Part shown: positions 18,567 to 27,734 of the stretch, piece by piece
How positions within the stretch are numbered: position 1 is the stretch's first letter
Layout: the number at the start of each line of letters is the position of its first letter
Source of the DNA: Marivita geojedonensis
GTDB taxonomy: Bacteria > Pseudomonadota > Alphaproteobacteria > Rhodobacterales > Rhodobacteraceae
NCBI RefSeq assembly: GCF_002115805.1
Contig: NZ_JFKC01000002.1
Span: forward strand, 310,001-374,000
Reading direction: 5' to 3'
DNA length: 64,000 nucleotides
Notes under the pieces: model-generated
Told to the model about the DNA's origin: nothing
Seen by the model: the letters and a program-made list of their open reading frames with translations, nothing else
Databases searched by the model: none
Made by a program: the position numbers and the translations under genes

Positions 18567-20248
18567 GCAGAGCGGCGACATCGGTCTCGCGTCGTGCTCC
18601 CGACATGGTGATGCGACTGAGCCGTTTGGGGTCCTTGCATCAGTGCCGCCTGAGTTTCATGCGTGTTCTGACCCGAAGACTTGCCTCTGAAAAATGGCGG
18701 TTCGAGCGGCGCGAGTTTGAGGTCGATGACCAAGGCGTTGGCCATGCCGTCTATACGGCGATCGGCCCCAAACGTAGCTATTCGCTTGTTGCCTTCGCGA
18801 ATGATTTGCCGGCGGAGAAAAGATCTGACCGTGTGATTGCCGAGGCGTGGGATGCGACCTTCGCTCTTTTTGACGGTGTGCCAACGCAAGCCGACATTGA
18901 CCGTCTGGCGCGGAATGTGCCCTTGCAAGAGGCCGGGCGTATCTCAGAATCCGAACTTTCGCTCTCTCGTGCGAACCAGTCCGTTCGATTGTGGGATCAT
19001 GTTGTCGCGTCGCTGGCTTCGGGTCGCCAACCCGATGTCGCGCAGATCGACGCCGTGGGGTACCTGATGCGGACAACCGCTGTTTACGGCTCTGGCAAGT
19101 TCGGTGCGGCTGACCGTGACGTGATCGCGGACCGGGAAGAGTTGAACGGTCCATTTCAGGCAGAAATGCTGTCAGTGTATCTCACCCGTGCTTTTGTGCG
19201 CGATCTTGTTGAGCATATGGCGCACATGAAGGGTGGCGAAACAGCCGTCAGTCTTGATCCGAAACTCGCACGCCGCCTTGGGATCGGGAACTCGACGGGG
19301 CTCGGCATGGCGCCGTTTCTGATCAATCACCCGGTTCTGTTCAACAATTGGATCATGGCCCGCGAAGAAGCCATTGCACGCGTGCGTTCGTTGCCCAAGG
19401 CAGGCAACAAAGACATTGCCCTGTTTCACGATCTGCTGGAGCGCAGCGTGCAGAGCGTGCATCAGTGGCGGTCCGAGCATCCTGTTCAACGGAGAAAGCT
19501 GTCGGTTCTGAAACACGACCTGAGCGCATTGAAGGAGTATTTGGCTTCGGAAATCCTGACCCGTGAAAATCCGTGGGACGTGCTCTATCTGTGGGCTGAG
19601 CAAAACCTGAGCGAAGAGGGACAGGAACTGGTCGCCTCGCTGATGCTTGAGCCTTATCCGGAGCTTGTTGACGGGCTTGCCCATTGCATGTCCGACAGCC
19701 GCGCAGATGCATTCAGGATTGATGGCGGTCGCACCGTTGGTGAATTGCGCGATCAGATTGCGCGGACGTTCGGTTGGGCTTTGGATATCGACTGGTCCGT
19801 ACCGCAGTCTTGTGCCCGGGCATGGTACACATCCGAAGAAAAGCTGGAACCCAGGTTGGGTGAACGGTTCGAAGAGCCAATCGCAGACTATGAACAGCCT
19901 CTCGCGCCGGCTCGCGATGCCTGTGCCGCATTCGGGGCGCTTGAAGATTGGCCAGCCGACACGCCGATATCGGCATTCCTGCTGCTCCACCCTGAGCACA
20001 GGCATACGATCCGTCGCGCTCAGATCAGTGCGTCGGCGCCGTACGGAGAAATCCGCGACAACACCATCAGCAGCGATGTCATGCCGATCGACATGCTGCG
20101 GGCAAAACTTTCATTTTTCGGGGCCACCCATTTTGATCCGCGTTCTGATCGATGGGTTCGGATCTGTATGTATGCTGGCGCGCCCTATCCGGAAGACCTT
20201 TCTGAAAAGAACGCGGATTTCTGGGTCTATCCGAGTGTCGCAGAGTGA
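18563..20248 (+). CDS. Conserved-looking protein of unknown function (561 aa)
   Basis: I do not recognise a named family. The gene overlaps the M19 gene as ATGA and the DUF3726 gene as GTGA, so it is cotranscribed and probably coupled to both. The protein is soluble, with no signal peptide or membrane span, and acidic; it has one conspicuous Gly-rich stretch, LGIGNSTGLGMAPFLINHP (about 236-254), and a Trp/Arg-rich C terminus (HFDPRSDRWVRICMYAGAPYPED). Base composition matches its neighbours. Position suggests it serves the same pathway as the M19 and DUF3726 proteins; I infer no reaction. Confidence 0.8.
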   Translation: MSRAATSVSRRAPDMVMRLSRLGSLHQCRLSFMRVLTRRLASEKWRFERREFEVDDQGVGHAVYTAIGPKRSYSLVAFANDLPAEKRSDRVIAEAWDATFALFDGVPTQADIDRLARNVPLQEAGRISESELSLSRANQSVRLWDHVVASLASGRQPDVAQIDAVGYLMRTTAVYGSGKFGAADRDVIADREELNGPFQAEMLSVYLTRAFVRDLVEHMAHMKGGETAVSLDPKLARRLGIGNSTGLGMAPFLINHPVLFNNWIMAREEAIARVRSLPKAGNKDIALFHDLLERSVQSVHQWRSEHPVQRRKLSVLKHDLSALKEYLASEILTRENPWDVLYLWAEQNLSEEGQELVASLMLEPYPELVDGLAHCMSDSRADAFRIDGGRTVGELRDQIARTFGWALDIDWSVPQSCARAWYTSEEKLEPRLGERFEEPIADYEQPLAPARDACAAFGALEDWPADTPISAFLLLHPEHRHTIRRAQISASAPYGEIRDNTISSDVMPIDMLRAKLSFFGATHFDPRSDRWVRICMYAGAPYPEDLSEKNADFWVYPSVAE

Positions 20249-20880
20249 CCGTCTCGCTCAACGAAGTGGAGGCGATGGCCAAGAAGGCGACACGCGGCGC
20301 GGGCTACCCGTGGGGTGTTGCCGAAGACGCCGGCAAGGTCGCGCGCCAACTTGGAATGTGGGGCTACGACGGCTGCGGAACACTTGCGCGCGCTCTGACG
20401 CGGTTCGATGGTGTTTTATTGGAGGACAGGCTGCCGATCTTCGACGGTTCAGATGTCCAACCCAAGATAGGCATCCTCTGTCCCTTGCTCGCAGGAACCG
20501 CTCTTTCGGATCATGCTGAACGATTGTCAGTTGGAGCGATGGGGACAGGTCCAATCGCGGAACCGACGCTGCTTCTGCCATTCGCTGGGTTCGCGGCGCA
20601 GTTTCTTCGCTCTCCTGTTCGGGTGGCGGGGGCAGGGTTTTCTGTCACGACAAACGGGGAACATGTTTCGGTCGAGGGAGAGATACCCGACCAAGCGTCC
20701 GCGCTGACAATTGAGCGCGTTGCCACCTCTGTGCCTTGTCGTGAAAGAGCATACAGGGCTGCACCCCTTCAGGCAGATTGGGACGTTCTCGCGCGGTTCG
20801 CGCACCGGACTTATGCCCCGGCGACGGAAGAAAGCCGCCAGAAAGGCGCGGGGGCGGACTCCGCCTCGGACGACAGTTAG
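20245..20880 (+). CDS. DUF3726-domain protein
   Basis: A 211-residue protein beginning at GTG 20245, which overlaps the previous stop as GTGA. The N terminus (SLNEVEAMAKKATRGAGYPWGVAEDAGKVARQL) is the DUF3726 signature as I remember it; the function of the family is unknown. The last 20 residues are a charged, Ser/Ala-rich tail. It sits between the unknown 561-residue gene and a PLP enzyme gene and is part of the same transcription unit. Confidence 0.75.
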   Translation: MTVSLNEVEAMAKKATRGAGYPWGVAEDAGKVARQLGMWGYDGCGTLARALTRFDGVLLEDRLPIFDGSDVQPKIGILCPLLAGTALSDHAERLSVGAMGTGPIAEPTLLLPFAGFAAQFLRSPVRVAGAGFSVTTNGEHVSVEGEIPDQASALTIERVATSVPCRERAYRAAPLQADWDVLARFAHRTYAPATEESRQKGAGADSASDDS

Positions 20881-20888
20881 GAGAAGTC

Positions 20889-21932
20889 ATGGAAATCCAT
20901 CATAAGACAGAAGCCGAACGCAAAGCCGTGCTTGACGTTTTGGCTGACGTTCCCTTTCCCAGCGTCAATGCCGATCGTCCGGCAGGTTTGCTGAAACGCT
21001 GTCCTGCTGCGTCCGTGACCCCACTGGTTGACGCCCCGGAGCTTGCCTCGCGTGCGGGTGTCGCGCATGTACAAATCAAGGATGAACGTGAACGCATGGA
21101 TCTGGGCAGTTTCAAGGCTCTGGGCGCTGCTTACGTGATCGCGCAGGATGCCGAGACAGGGGCTGCCAAGGGGCAGACATATGTCACGGCAAGTGCCGGA
21201 AATCATGGCTTGTCTGTTGCTGCTGGCGCGCAGGCATTCGGCGCGCACGCGGTGGTCTATCTTGCGGAAACGGTGCCAGAGGGCTTTGCGGACCGGCTGC
21301 GTGGATTCGGGGCTGAGGTGGTGCGTCAGGGTGCAATCTACGAGGAAGCGATGGCCGCCGCCGCACAGGCAGCCAAGGACCGCGATTGGGCTTTGCTGTC
21401 CGACAGTTCCTGGCCCGGTTACTTCGACCGACCTCATGTATTGATGGAGGGGTATCTTGTCCTGATGCAGGAAGCCGTTTCCCAAATGCCCGCTCCGCCG
21501 ACGCACATCTTCCTTCAGGCCGGTGTTGGGGGGCTTGCCGCTGCGGCGGCCGCCTACGCCCGAAAAGCGTGGGGAGATGCCCCGAGGATCATCGTCGTCG
21601 AACCCGAGGTTGCGCCGGCGCTGTTTGCTTCGGTTGTGGCGGGTTCGCCTCAGATCACGGCAGGGCCGGAGTCAGCAATGGGACGGCTGGATTGCAAGGA
21701 GCCTTCCTTGATCGCTCTCAAAGGGCTGAGCCGCGATGCAGACGATTTCATGCTGATCACGGAATCGGAAGGCGCGACCGGAAGTGCCGCCTGTGCCGAG
21801 GCGGGATTGCCGACGTCACCTTCAGGGGCAGCTGGTTATGCGGGCTTATTGGCGGCGCGGGACAGCTTTGACGCGCTTGGTCTGAGTGACCAGTCGCGGG
21901 TGTTGGTCGTATTGAGCGAGCAGGCAGCATGA
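20889..21932 (+). CDS. PLP-dependent enzyme, diaminopropionate ammonia-lyase / threonine dehydratase-like
   Basis: A fold-type II PLP enzyme of about 347 residues. ATG 20889 follows TTAGGAGAAG; the longer in-frame start overlaps the previous gene. The Schiff-base Lys lies in MDLGSFKALGAAYV (about residue 76), and phosphate-loop and cofactor segments follow (TASAGNHGLSVAAGA, FLQAGVGGLAAAAAAY, IIVVEPE). These segments are closest, in my reading, to diaminopropionate ammonia-lyase; the EutB dehydratase of hydroxyectoine use is an alternative suggested by the EutA-like and M24 neighbours. It would eliminate ammonia or water from a small amino acid. Confidence 0.8.
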   Translation: MEIHHKTEAERKAVLDVLADVPFPSVNADRPAGLLKRCPAASVTPLVDAPELASRAGVAHVQIKDERERMDLGSFKALGAAYVIAQDAETGAAKGQTYVTASAGNHGLSVAAGAQAFGAHAVVYLAETVPEGFADRLRGFGAEVVRQGAIYEEAMAAAAQAAKDRDWALLSDSSWPGYFDRPHVLMEGYLVLMQEAVSQMPAPPTHIFLQAGVGGLAAAAAAYARKAWGDAPRIIVVEPEVAPALFASVVAGSPQITAGPESAMGRLDCKEPSLIALKGLSRDADDFMLITESEGATGSAACAEAGLPTSPSGAAGYAGLLAARDSFDALGLSDQSRVLVVLSEQAA

Positions 21933-23089
21933 CCGCGCCAGAGCGAGGGTTTTCAACAGCGGAGTTCCGCAATCGAACCCGTGCCGCGCAATCCCTTATG
22001 GCGGAACATGATCTTGCGGCTCTGCTCCTGACAACAGAGGCTGAAATCAGGTATTACACCGGATTCCTGACCCGCTTCTGGGAAAGCCCGACACGCCCCT
22101 GGTTTGTCGTGCTTCCGTCTTCCGGCGAACCGATTGCCGTGATCCCCTCCATCGGCGCGCATCTGATGAAGCAAAGCTGGATCACCGATATCCGCACGTG
22201 GTCGGCACCGGATTACGTTGATGATGGGATAAGCCTGCTGTCAGACACCTTGGGCGAGGTCACGCCACCGACCGGCCGGATTGGCGTTGCAGATCAGATG
22301 GAAAGTTTGGTGCGCATTCCGCTTGCGGATTTGCGAATGCTGGAGAGCCGCCTTTTGCCGCGCCTGCTCGTCAGCGATCAAACGATCACGCGGAGACTCA
22401 GGCTGGTCAAATCAGAAACTGAGATCGCCAAAGTCCGGCATGCCTGCGCCATAGCAGATCGTGCTTTCAACAGGGTCCCCGAGATCGCATCGGAAGGCGT
22501 CGCGCTGTCAATGGTGTTTCGTCGGTTTCAGATGCTCTGCCTCGAAGAAGGGGCGGATTGGCTGCCGTATCTTGCCGGTGCGGCAGGCCAAAGCGGTTAC
22601 GGGGATGTCATTTCGCCGGCGACCGATGTCCCGCTGTCCAAGGGCGATGTCTTGATGCTGGACACAGGTTTGGTCTGGGACGGGTACTTCTGCGATTTTG
22701 ACCGGAATTTCAGTGTCGGTTCGCCGGACAAAGAAGTTGAAGTCGCGCATGGGTGCCTTATCGACTCCGTTCAGGCTGCTGCGGAACGCGCGCGTCCGGG
22801 TGCCATGATTGCGGACCTGTTCCATGCCATGAACGCCGTCGTGAATCCTTCGGGCAACATCATGGAGGCCGGGCGTTTGGGGCATGGTCTGGGGATGCAG
22901 CTGACGGAGTGGCCATCGATCATCCCACAGGACGAAACCGTTCTTGTCCCGGGCATGGTATTGACCCTTGAACCATCGGTCGAGGTCGCGAATGGTCAAA
23001 TCATGGTTCACGAAGAAAACATCGTCATTCGAGAAAACGGCGCCGAATTCCTTTCAGCGCCGCAGCCCCCTGAGATACGGGTGGTCTGA
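21929..23089 (+). CDS. M24-family metallohydrolase (Xaa-Pro peptidase / ectoine hydrolase-like)
   Basis: A 386-residue pita-bread-fold hydrolase with a creatinase-type N-terminal domain (residues about 10-160, including LLTTEAEIRYYTGFLTRFW) and an M24 catalytic domain (about 170-375). The five metal ligands are all visible: Asp in LMLDTGLVWDGYF, Asp in CDFDRNF, His in GRLGHGLGMQ, Glu in LTLEPSV and Glu in MVHEENIV. Members include aminopeptidase P, creatinase and ectoine hydrolase DoeA/EutD. With a EutA-like and a EutB-like gene on either side, C-N bond hydrolysis in a cyclic or N-substituted amino acid is plausible. ATGA overlap with the preceding gene. Confidence 0.85.
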   Translation: MTAPERGFSTAEFRNRTRAAQSLMAEHDLAALLLTTEAEIRYYTGFLTRFWESPTRPWFVVLPSSGEPIAVIPSIGAHLMKQSWITDIRTWSAPDYVDDGISLLSDTLGEVTPPTGRIGVADQMESLVRIPLADLRMLESRLLPRLLVSDQTITRRLRLVKSETEIAKVRHACAIADRAFNRVPEIASEGVALSMVFRRFQMLCLEEGADWLPYLAGAAGQSGYGDVISPATDVPLSKGDVLMLDTGLVWDGYFCDFDRNFSVGSPDKEVEVAHGCLIDSVQAAAERARPGAMIADLFHAMNAVVNPSGNIMEAGRLGHGLGMQLTEWPSIIPQDETVLVPGMVLTLEPSVEVANGQIMVHEENIVIRENGAEFLSAPQPPEIRVV

Positions 23090-23841
23090 TGGCGCTTCCG
23101 TATTCCGTTGACACAGACAGGCCGACGCAGATCGGGCTGATTGCCCTGCAAAGCGACGAGACCATCGAACGCGATTTCCGTCTGATGATGCCTCCTGATG
23201 TTGAAGTCCTCGTGACACGGGTCCCCTCAAGCACAACTGTGTCGCTCGAAACTTTGCGCGCCATGGAGGAGAGCCTGACGAATAGTGCAGCGCTGCTTCC
23301 GAGGGGGGCACACTGCGCAGCAGTAGGTTACGGATGCACGTCCGCCAGCGCGGCTATCGGGGCCGGGCGCGTCTCTGAACTGATCCGGAAAGGCGTTTCG
23401 ACGCCCCATGTGACGGACCCGCTGACCGCCCTGATTGCCGCCTGCAAAGCCCTTGATCTGCGCCGGATCGGTCTGGTGAGTCCCTATGTTGCGTCCGTCA
23501 GTGACCAACTGATCTCTGCGCTGGACCAGGCAGGTGTAAGCGTCGTGTCTTTCGGCAGTTTCGATGAACCGTCCGAAGAACGCGTGGTACGCATCTCCCG
23601 CGAGTCTGTGCGTGATGCGGCTTTGCACGTTGGACGAAACGGTGCTTGTGACGCGGTGTTTCTATCCTGTACGAACCTGCGGTCGCTGGAAATCGTCGAT
23701 GAAGTCGAAGGGGCCCTTGGCATTCCGGTTCTCGGCAGCAATCAGGTTCTGGCCTGGCATCTTGGCAAATTGGCAGGGTGCCTGAACGGATTTTCCGGCA
23801 TCGGTCGGCTTTTCCTGAGTGGTGCAGATCTACAGCCGTGA
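23089..23841 (+). CDS. Asp/Glu racemase superfamily protein, EutA/maleate isomerase-like
   Basis: A 250-residue protein of the arylmalonate decarboxylase/maleate isomerase/EutA group. The two catalytic cysteines are visible in VGYGCTSASAAIGAGR (about Cys83) and FLSCTNLRSLE (about Cys190). The N-terminal IGLIALQSDETIERDFR resembles EutA of the hydroxyectoine pathway as I recall it. It starts on the last base of the previous stop (TGATG overlap). It ends the 17580-23841 gene set; 69 bp separate it from a convergent gene. Confidence 0.82.
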   Translation: MALPYSVDTDRPTQIGLIALQSDETIERDFRLMMPPDVEVLVTRVPSSTTVSLETLRAMEESLTNSAALLPRGAHCAAVGYGCTSASAAIGAGRVSELIRKGVSTPHVTDPLTALIAACKALDLRRIGLVSPYVASVSDQLISALDQAGVSVVSFGSFDEPSEERVVRISRESVRDAALHVGRNGACDAVFLSCTNLRSLEIVDEVEGALGIPVLGSNQVLAWHLGKLAGCLNGFSGIGRLFLSGADLQP

Positions 23842-23910
23842 GGCGTTTTCAGGTCGTTCAGAAGTCCAACAGCCGACCTTTGCTGATTTGACCGACCATT
23901 CCAGTCAGCG

Positions 23911-24300
23911 TCACGAAGGCGGCTGCTCGTCCAGCACCTTCTTCGCGACCCGGAAGCATTCCAGTGCCTGCGGAACGCCGCAGTAAATTCCGATGACGTG
24001 GATGATTGCGCGGATTTCCTCGCGGGTCACACCGTTGTTGAGAGCGCCTTTGCAGTGCGTTTCCCATTCATGCATCTTCCCCAAGGCTCCGATCATGGAC
24101 AGGTTCATCATGGATCGCGTCTTGGCTTCGATCACGTCATCGCCCCAACCGAACCCCCAGCACCATGCAGTCATGGCCTCTTGAAAGGGTCGTGTGAAAT
24201 CATCTGCAGCGGCAAGGTTTTTCTCGACGTACTCCGCGCCCAATGTCGCTTTGCGCTGTTCAAGCCCTTTGAGGAAAAGGTCCTCGTCAAACGTGCTCAT
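23911..24300 (-). CDS. Carboxymuconolactone decarboxylase-family protein
   Basis: A 129-residue all-helical CMD/AhpD-like protein. The CMD core is seen in IEAKTRSMMNLSMIGALGKMHEWETHCKGALNNGVTREEIRAIIHVIGIYCGVPQALEC. It is the last gene of the RpiR-Rieske-aldehyde dehydrogenase operon, 3 bp after the dehydrogenase stop. PcaC-type lactone decarboxylase activity is possible, but many such proteins of catabolic operons have no proven activity. Confidence 0.8.
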   Translation of the reverse strand: MSTFDEDLFLKGLEQRKATLGAEYVEKNLAAADDFTRPFQEAMTAWCWGFGWGDDVIEAKTRSMMNLSMIGALGKMHEWETHCKGALNNGVTREEIRAIIHVIGIYCGVPQALECFRVAKKVLDEQPPS

Positions 24301-24303
24301 GGA

Positions 24304-25758
24304 TTATCCCTTCAATCTCACCGCAATATTTTTTGTCTGGACATAGTTCCACAGTGCTTCGCGTCCCTTTTCTCGACCATAGCCCGATTTTCCGAAGCCA
24401 CCGAACGGTGTTTCGACGCCGCCCGCGTACCATTCGTTGACGAAGACCTGCCCGGTGCGCAACCGTCGGGCAGCTCTTGTCGCGCGGTCCAGATCGGCGG
24501 TGAAGACCCCGCCCACCAAGCCGTAATCGGTTCCATTGGCGATTTCGATGGCCTCTGTGTCATCGCGGAATGTCATCACCGAGAGGACGGGGCCGAAGAC
24601 TTCCTGCCGCGCGATCTCCATGTCCGGAGTGACCTGAGCAAGGACGGTCGGTTCCATGAAAGCGCCCGGGCGATTGAGCCGACGCCCACCAGTGACAACC
24701 CGCGCTCCCTGTTCTTCTGCGCAGGCGACCATACCGACAGCCCGATCACACTGGGCGTCGCTGACCATTGACCCCATGTTCGCACCAAATTCAACCCTTT
24801 CGATTCCGGGGCCAACGGACAGAGATTTGGCGATGCGCTCCGCACGCTCAAAGAGCTCGTCGGATCGGCTCTCATGCACGATGACGCGCGACATGGCAGA
24901 GCAGACCTGTCCTGCGTTGAAATAGATACCCCAGCGGATGTCGTTCTCGAACGCATCGAGATCCGCGTCGTCATGGACGATGGCCGCGGACTTGCCTCCC
25001 AGTTCCAGCACGCAGGGCACCACATTGCCCGCCGCCGCCGTTGCAATGGCGATGCCCGTCGGAACGGACCCTGTAAAGACGATCTGATTGACGTTCGGAT
25101 GCCCGGCCAACGCGGCACCAGCCTCACGTCCGAGACCGCAGATCACGTTGACCGCACCCGGCGGAAGCCCGGCAGCTTCCGCAGCACGGGCGAACCATGC
25201 GTTGGTCAGCGGGGTCAGCTCAGGAGACTTGATCACACAGGCATTGCCCGTCGCCAAACCTGCCGAAAGCGACCGGGCGGTCATTTCCAGAGGGTAGTTC
25301 CACGGGATGATATGAGCCGATACGCCGAAAGGTTCATATTCCGTCCAATCCATGTACCCAGCGCCCAAGGGGATGGAGCGGCCTTCGACTGTGCTGGCCT
25401 GATTGGCATAATACTCGAAGTAAAGGGCGGCGCCTTCCACCTCGATATGGGACTCCCATAGCGGTTTGCCCTGTTCCCGCGTCAGCACGTGGGCGATTTC
25501 GTCTTTATGCTCGAGCAGATAACGCCCCATCGCCTGGACAAGGCGACCCCGTTGGATGGGGCGCATGTCCGTCAGATCACCGGCAAGATGCACGCGCCGT
25601 GCGGCCTTGACCGCGCGGTCGACGTCGGTGACATCCGCCAACGCTTGTTCGGCAACTCGTTCGCCAGTAGCGGGATCGATCACATCGATCCGCCCCGCAC
25701 CCCCGTCGACCCATGATCCGTTGATGTAGTTCTGCCAGTATGATGCAATCTCAACCAT
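24304..25758 (-). CDS. NAD(P)-dependent aldehyde dehydrogenase (betaine-aldehyde type)
   Basis: A 484-residue aldehyde dehydrogenase of normal length. The general-base Glu is in VLELGGKSAAIV and the nucleophile Cys in GQVCSAMSRVIVH. The C terminus (ETPFGGFGKSGYGREKGREALWNYVQTKNIAVR) is typical for betaine-aldehyde and 4-trimethylaminobutyraldehyde dehydrogenases. The gene overlaps the Rieske oxygenase stop by 8 bp. In this operon it probably oxidises an aldehyde made from a betaine-like substrate, but formaldehyde or a semialdehyde cannot be excluded. Confidence 0.9.
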   Translation of the reverse strand: MVEIASYWQNYINGSWVDGGAGRIDVIDPATGERVAEQALADVTDVDRAVKAARRVHLAGDLTDMRPIQRGRLVQAMGRYLLEHKDEIAHVLTREQGKPLWESHIEVEGAALYFEYYANQASTVEGRSIPLGAGYMDWTEYEPFGVSAHIIPWNYPLEMTARSLSAGLATGNACVIKSPELTPLTNAWFARAAEAAGLPPGAVNVICGLGREAGAALAGHPNVNQIVFTGSVPTGIAIATAAAGNVVPCVLELGGKSAAIVHDDADLDAFENDIRWGIYFNAGQVCSAMSRVIVHESRSDELFERAERIAKSLSVGPGIERVEFGANMGSMVSDAQCDRAVGMVACAEEQGARVVTGGRRLNRPGAFMEPTVLAQVTPDMEIARQEVFGPVLSVMTFRDDTEAIEIANGTDYGLVGGVFTADLDRATRAARRLRTGQVFVNEWYAGGVETPFGGFGKSGYGREKGREALWNYVQTKNIAVRLKG

Positions 25759-26839
25759 CGACCGCCTCCCGCATCCAGCGTTGAAGTTGCAGGATCGAAT
25801 GTTCGGAATTCACGCCGCATTTCGGATCCACGATCAATGGTCCCGGCACGTATCCGCGTGATTTCAAACCGCGTTGGACGCTTTCGACACGATGAATGTC
25901 TTCTTCGACCGTTGTTGCGCGATCCTGCTGTGCCATGTGGCGCACGGTTTCATTGTCGCATCCACCAACGGAATACCATCCGCGCCAGACCACGACATGA
26001 TCCGCATCCACTGCGCGCCAGTGGTAGGTGTTCAGAAGATTGCCGGGATAGACCTGGAAGCTGAACATCGGCCAGAGAAACCACGATGAATATCTTTCGT
26101 TGTTCTTAAAGCCGCTTTGAATGTCATAGCTCATCTGGCTGAGGTCGTTGCACTCGGTCGTGTGACGCAGGCAGTAGCCTTGCGGCTGGATGTCATAGGT
26201 CTCGGGTCGGATCACACCGGTTGAAAAGGTTGGGTGGTTAAGGCTGCAATGGAAACATTCCGAATAGTTCTCAACAGAAACCTTCCAGTTGCAGCGCTCC
26301 GGTATCTCCACCCATTCAAGAGGTTTGAGCTCGGCCCAGTTGGGTACGAAGCCTTCCAGTTCGCTCCGCACATTCGGGAACCAGTCGTCCATAGGCGCGG
26401 CGTCGGGATCGAGATTGACGAAGACGAAACCCAGAAAAACCTCTGTCCGGATTTCTGTAAGGCAGATCTCTGACGCATCGAAACCCGGTACGGACTTCGC
26501 ATTGGGTGCGGCGCGCAGTTTACCTGTCAATTCGTAGGTCCAGGCGTGGTAGGGGCACACAACGACACGGGTCGATCCCTCACCACTGACCAGTTGATGC
26601 GCACGGTGCTGGCAGACATTGTAGAAGGTGCGGATTACGCCATCGCGCCCTTTTATGTAGAACAGACTTTCATCGGCCAGCTCGAAAGCCACGTAGTCGC
26701 CGGGGGACTCCAACTGGCTCGCGTGGCAGGCGAATTGCCATGTGCGTGCCAAAAGCCCCGCTTTCTCGGCCGCGAAAACCTGTGGATCGGTGTAGTACCG
26801 GGCGTCAAGCGAGCGCACCGGAGTAGTTTCGTCCTTCAT
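25751..26839 (-). CDS. Rieske non-heme iron oxygenase, GbcA/stachydrine-demethylase type
   Basis: A 362-residue complete oxygenase alpha subunit. The Rieske cluster ligands are CQHR (about 76-79) and CPYHAW (about 95-100); the mononuclear iron His pair lies in ENYSECFHCSLNHP (about 200-213). Overall pattern resembles glycine-betaine and proline-betaine (stachydrine) demethylases, which remove an N-methyl group as formaldehyde. It needs a reductase, not found in this window. ATGA overlap with the RpiR gene before it and 8-bp overlap with the aldehyde dehydrogenase after it. Regulation by the RpiR protein is likely. Confidence 0.88.
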   Translation of the reverse strand: MKDETTPVRSLDARYYTDPQVFAAEKAGLLARTWQFACHASQLESPGDYVAFELADESLFYIKGRDGVIRTFYNVCQHRAHQLVSGEGSTRVVVCPYHAWTYELTGKLRAAPNAKSVPGFDASEICLTEIRTEVFLGFVFVNLDPDAAPMDDWFPNVRSELEGFVPNWAELKPLEWVEIPERCNWKVSVENYSECFHCSLNHPTFSTGVIRPETYDIQPQGYCLRHTTECNDLSQMSYDIQSGFKNNERYSSWFLWPMFSFQVYPGNLLNTYHWRAVDADHVVVWRGWYSVGGCDNETVRHMAQQDRATTVEEDIHRVESVQRGLKSRGYVPGPLIVDPKCGVNSEHSILQLQRWMREAVDG

Positions 26840-27723
26840 TCAGGCTCCCCCTCGTAGATGCCCAATTGGTGGCGGCGGCGGTGAAACGTCTCGACACGGT
26901 CCACGATTTCATCGCTGGCGACTGCGATGACAAAGCTCAGCAGTGTTTCCAGAAGTCCGATCATGGCAACCGAGGACGGGAAGAACTGAGGCGTGTCGGC
27001 GGCGACGACGAATCCGTGCTGTGCTGCCCGTATGATTGGGCTGGCCGGGCTGTCCGAGATGCCGATGATCGTCAGACCCTGTTCGCGGGCGATGCGCACG
27101 GCCTCGATCACCTCGGTGCGATAGGGTCGGCAGGTTATGGCGATCAGAACGTCGTGCTGATCCGCCCAGGCAAGATCGTCTATGGCCGTCGATCCGGGGC
27201 CGGGAATGGCGTGGAAATCCGTCATTCCGGTTGAAGCAAGATAGGTGAAATTGCGAGCGTTCGCGTTCATCACACCGACACCCAGCGTAAAGACCTGCCG
27301 CGAAGACCAGATCGCATCAGCTGCTGCCTTGAGGCGATCCGCGTCGATCCCCGCGAAGGTGTCTTCGAGGTTGCGGATCGCGCCTTCGACCATGTCGGCG
27401 TACAAGCCGCCCAAATCGCCGGATTTCCGAATATCCTGCAACCAACGCGCACGGTCCGGAAAGCTGATAGAGCCTTTACGTATCGCCTCGCGGAAGGGCG
27501 CGCGGAAATCCTCGTATCCATCGAAGCCTACCTGCCGGGCCATGCGGACAAAGGTATTGGGCTTTACATTCGCCGCTACAGCGATTTCCCGCACGGTGGA
27601 AACGCCCACGTCCGCGGGGTTTTCCAGCACGTACCGTGCGGCTTTCTGTGCTTCCGGTGTCAGCGCGTCCCACTCCTCGGTCAGGCGGTCCAGAACGCGA
27701 TATGATACATTTGTGTCATTCAT
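26836..27723 (-). CDS. RpiR/MurR-family transcriptional regulator
   Basis: A 295-residue regulator with an N-terminal helix-turn-helix (about 20-85, VSTVREIAVAANVKPNTFVRMARQVGF) and a C-terminal SIS domain (about 125-265, ending with the ligand-binding-like ISDSPASPI). It is the first gene of the Rieske-aldehyde dehydrogenase-CMD operon and is divergent from the flavoprotein operon, so it probably controls both through the 70-bp spacer. A SIS domain normally binds phosphosugars; in betaine operons the ligand may differ. Confidence 0.9.
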   Translation of the reverse strand: MNDTNVSYRVLDRLTEEWDALTPEAQKAARYVLENPADVGVSTVREIAVAANVKPNTFVRMARQVGFDGYEDFRAPFREAIRKGSISFPDRARWLQDIRKSGDLGGLYADMVEGAIRNLEDTFAGIDADRLKAAADAIWSSRQVFTLGVGVMNANARNFTYLASTGMTDFHAIPGPGSTAIDDLAWADQHDVLIAITCRPYRTEVIEAVRIAREQGLTIIGISDSPASPIIRAAQHGFVVAADTPQFFPSSVAMIGLLETLLSFVIAVASDEIVDRVETFHRRRHQLGIYEGEPE

Positions 27724-27734
27724 GATTTACAGTG

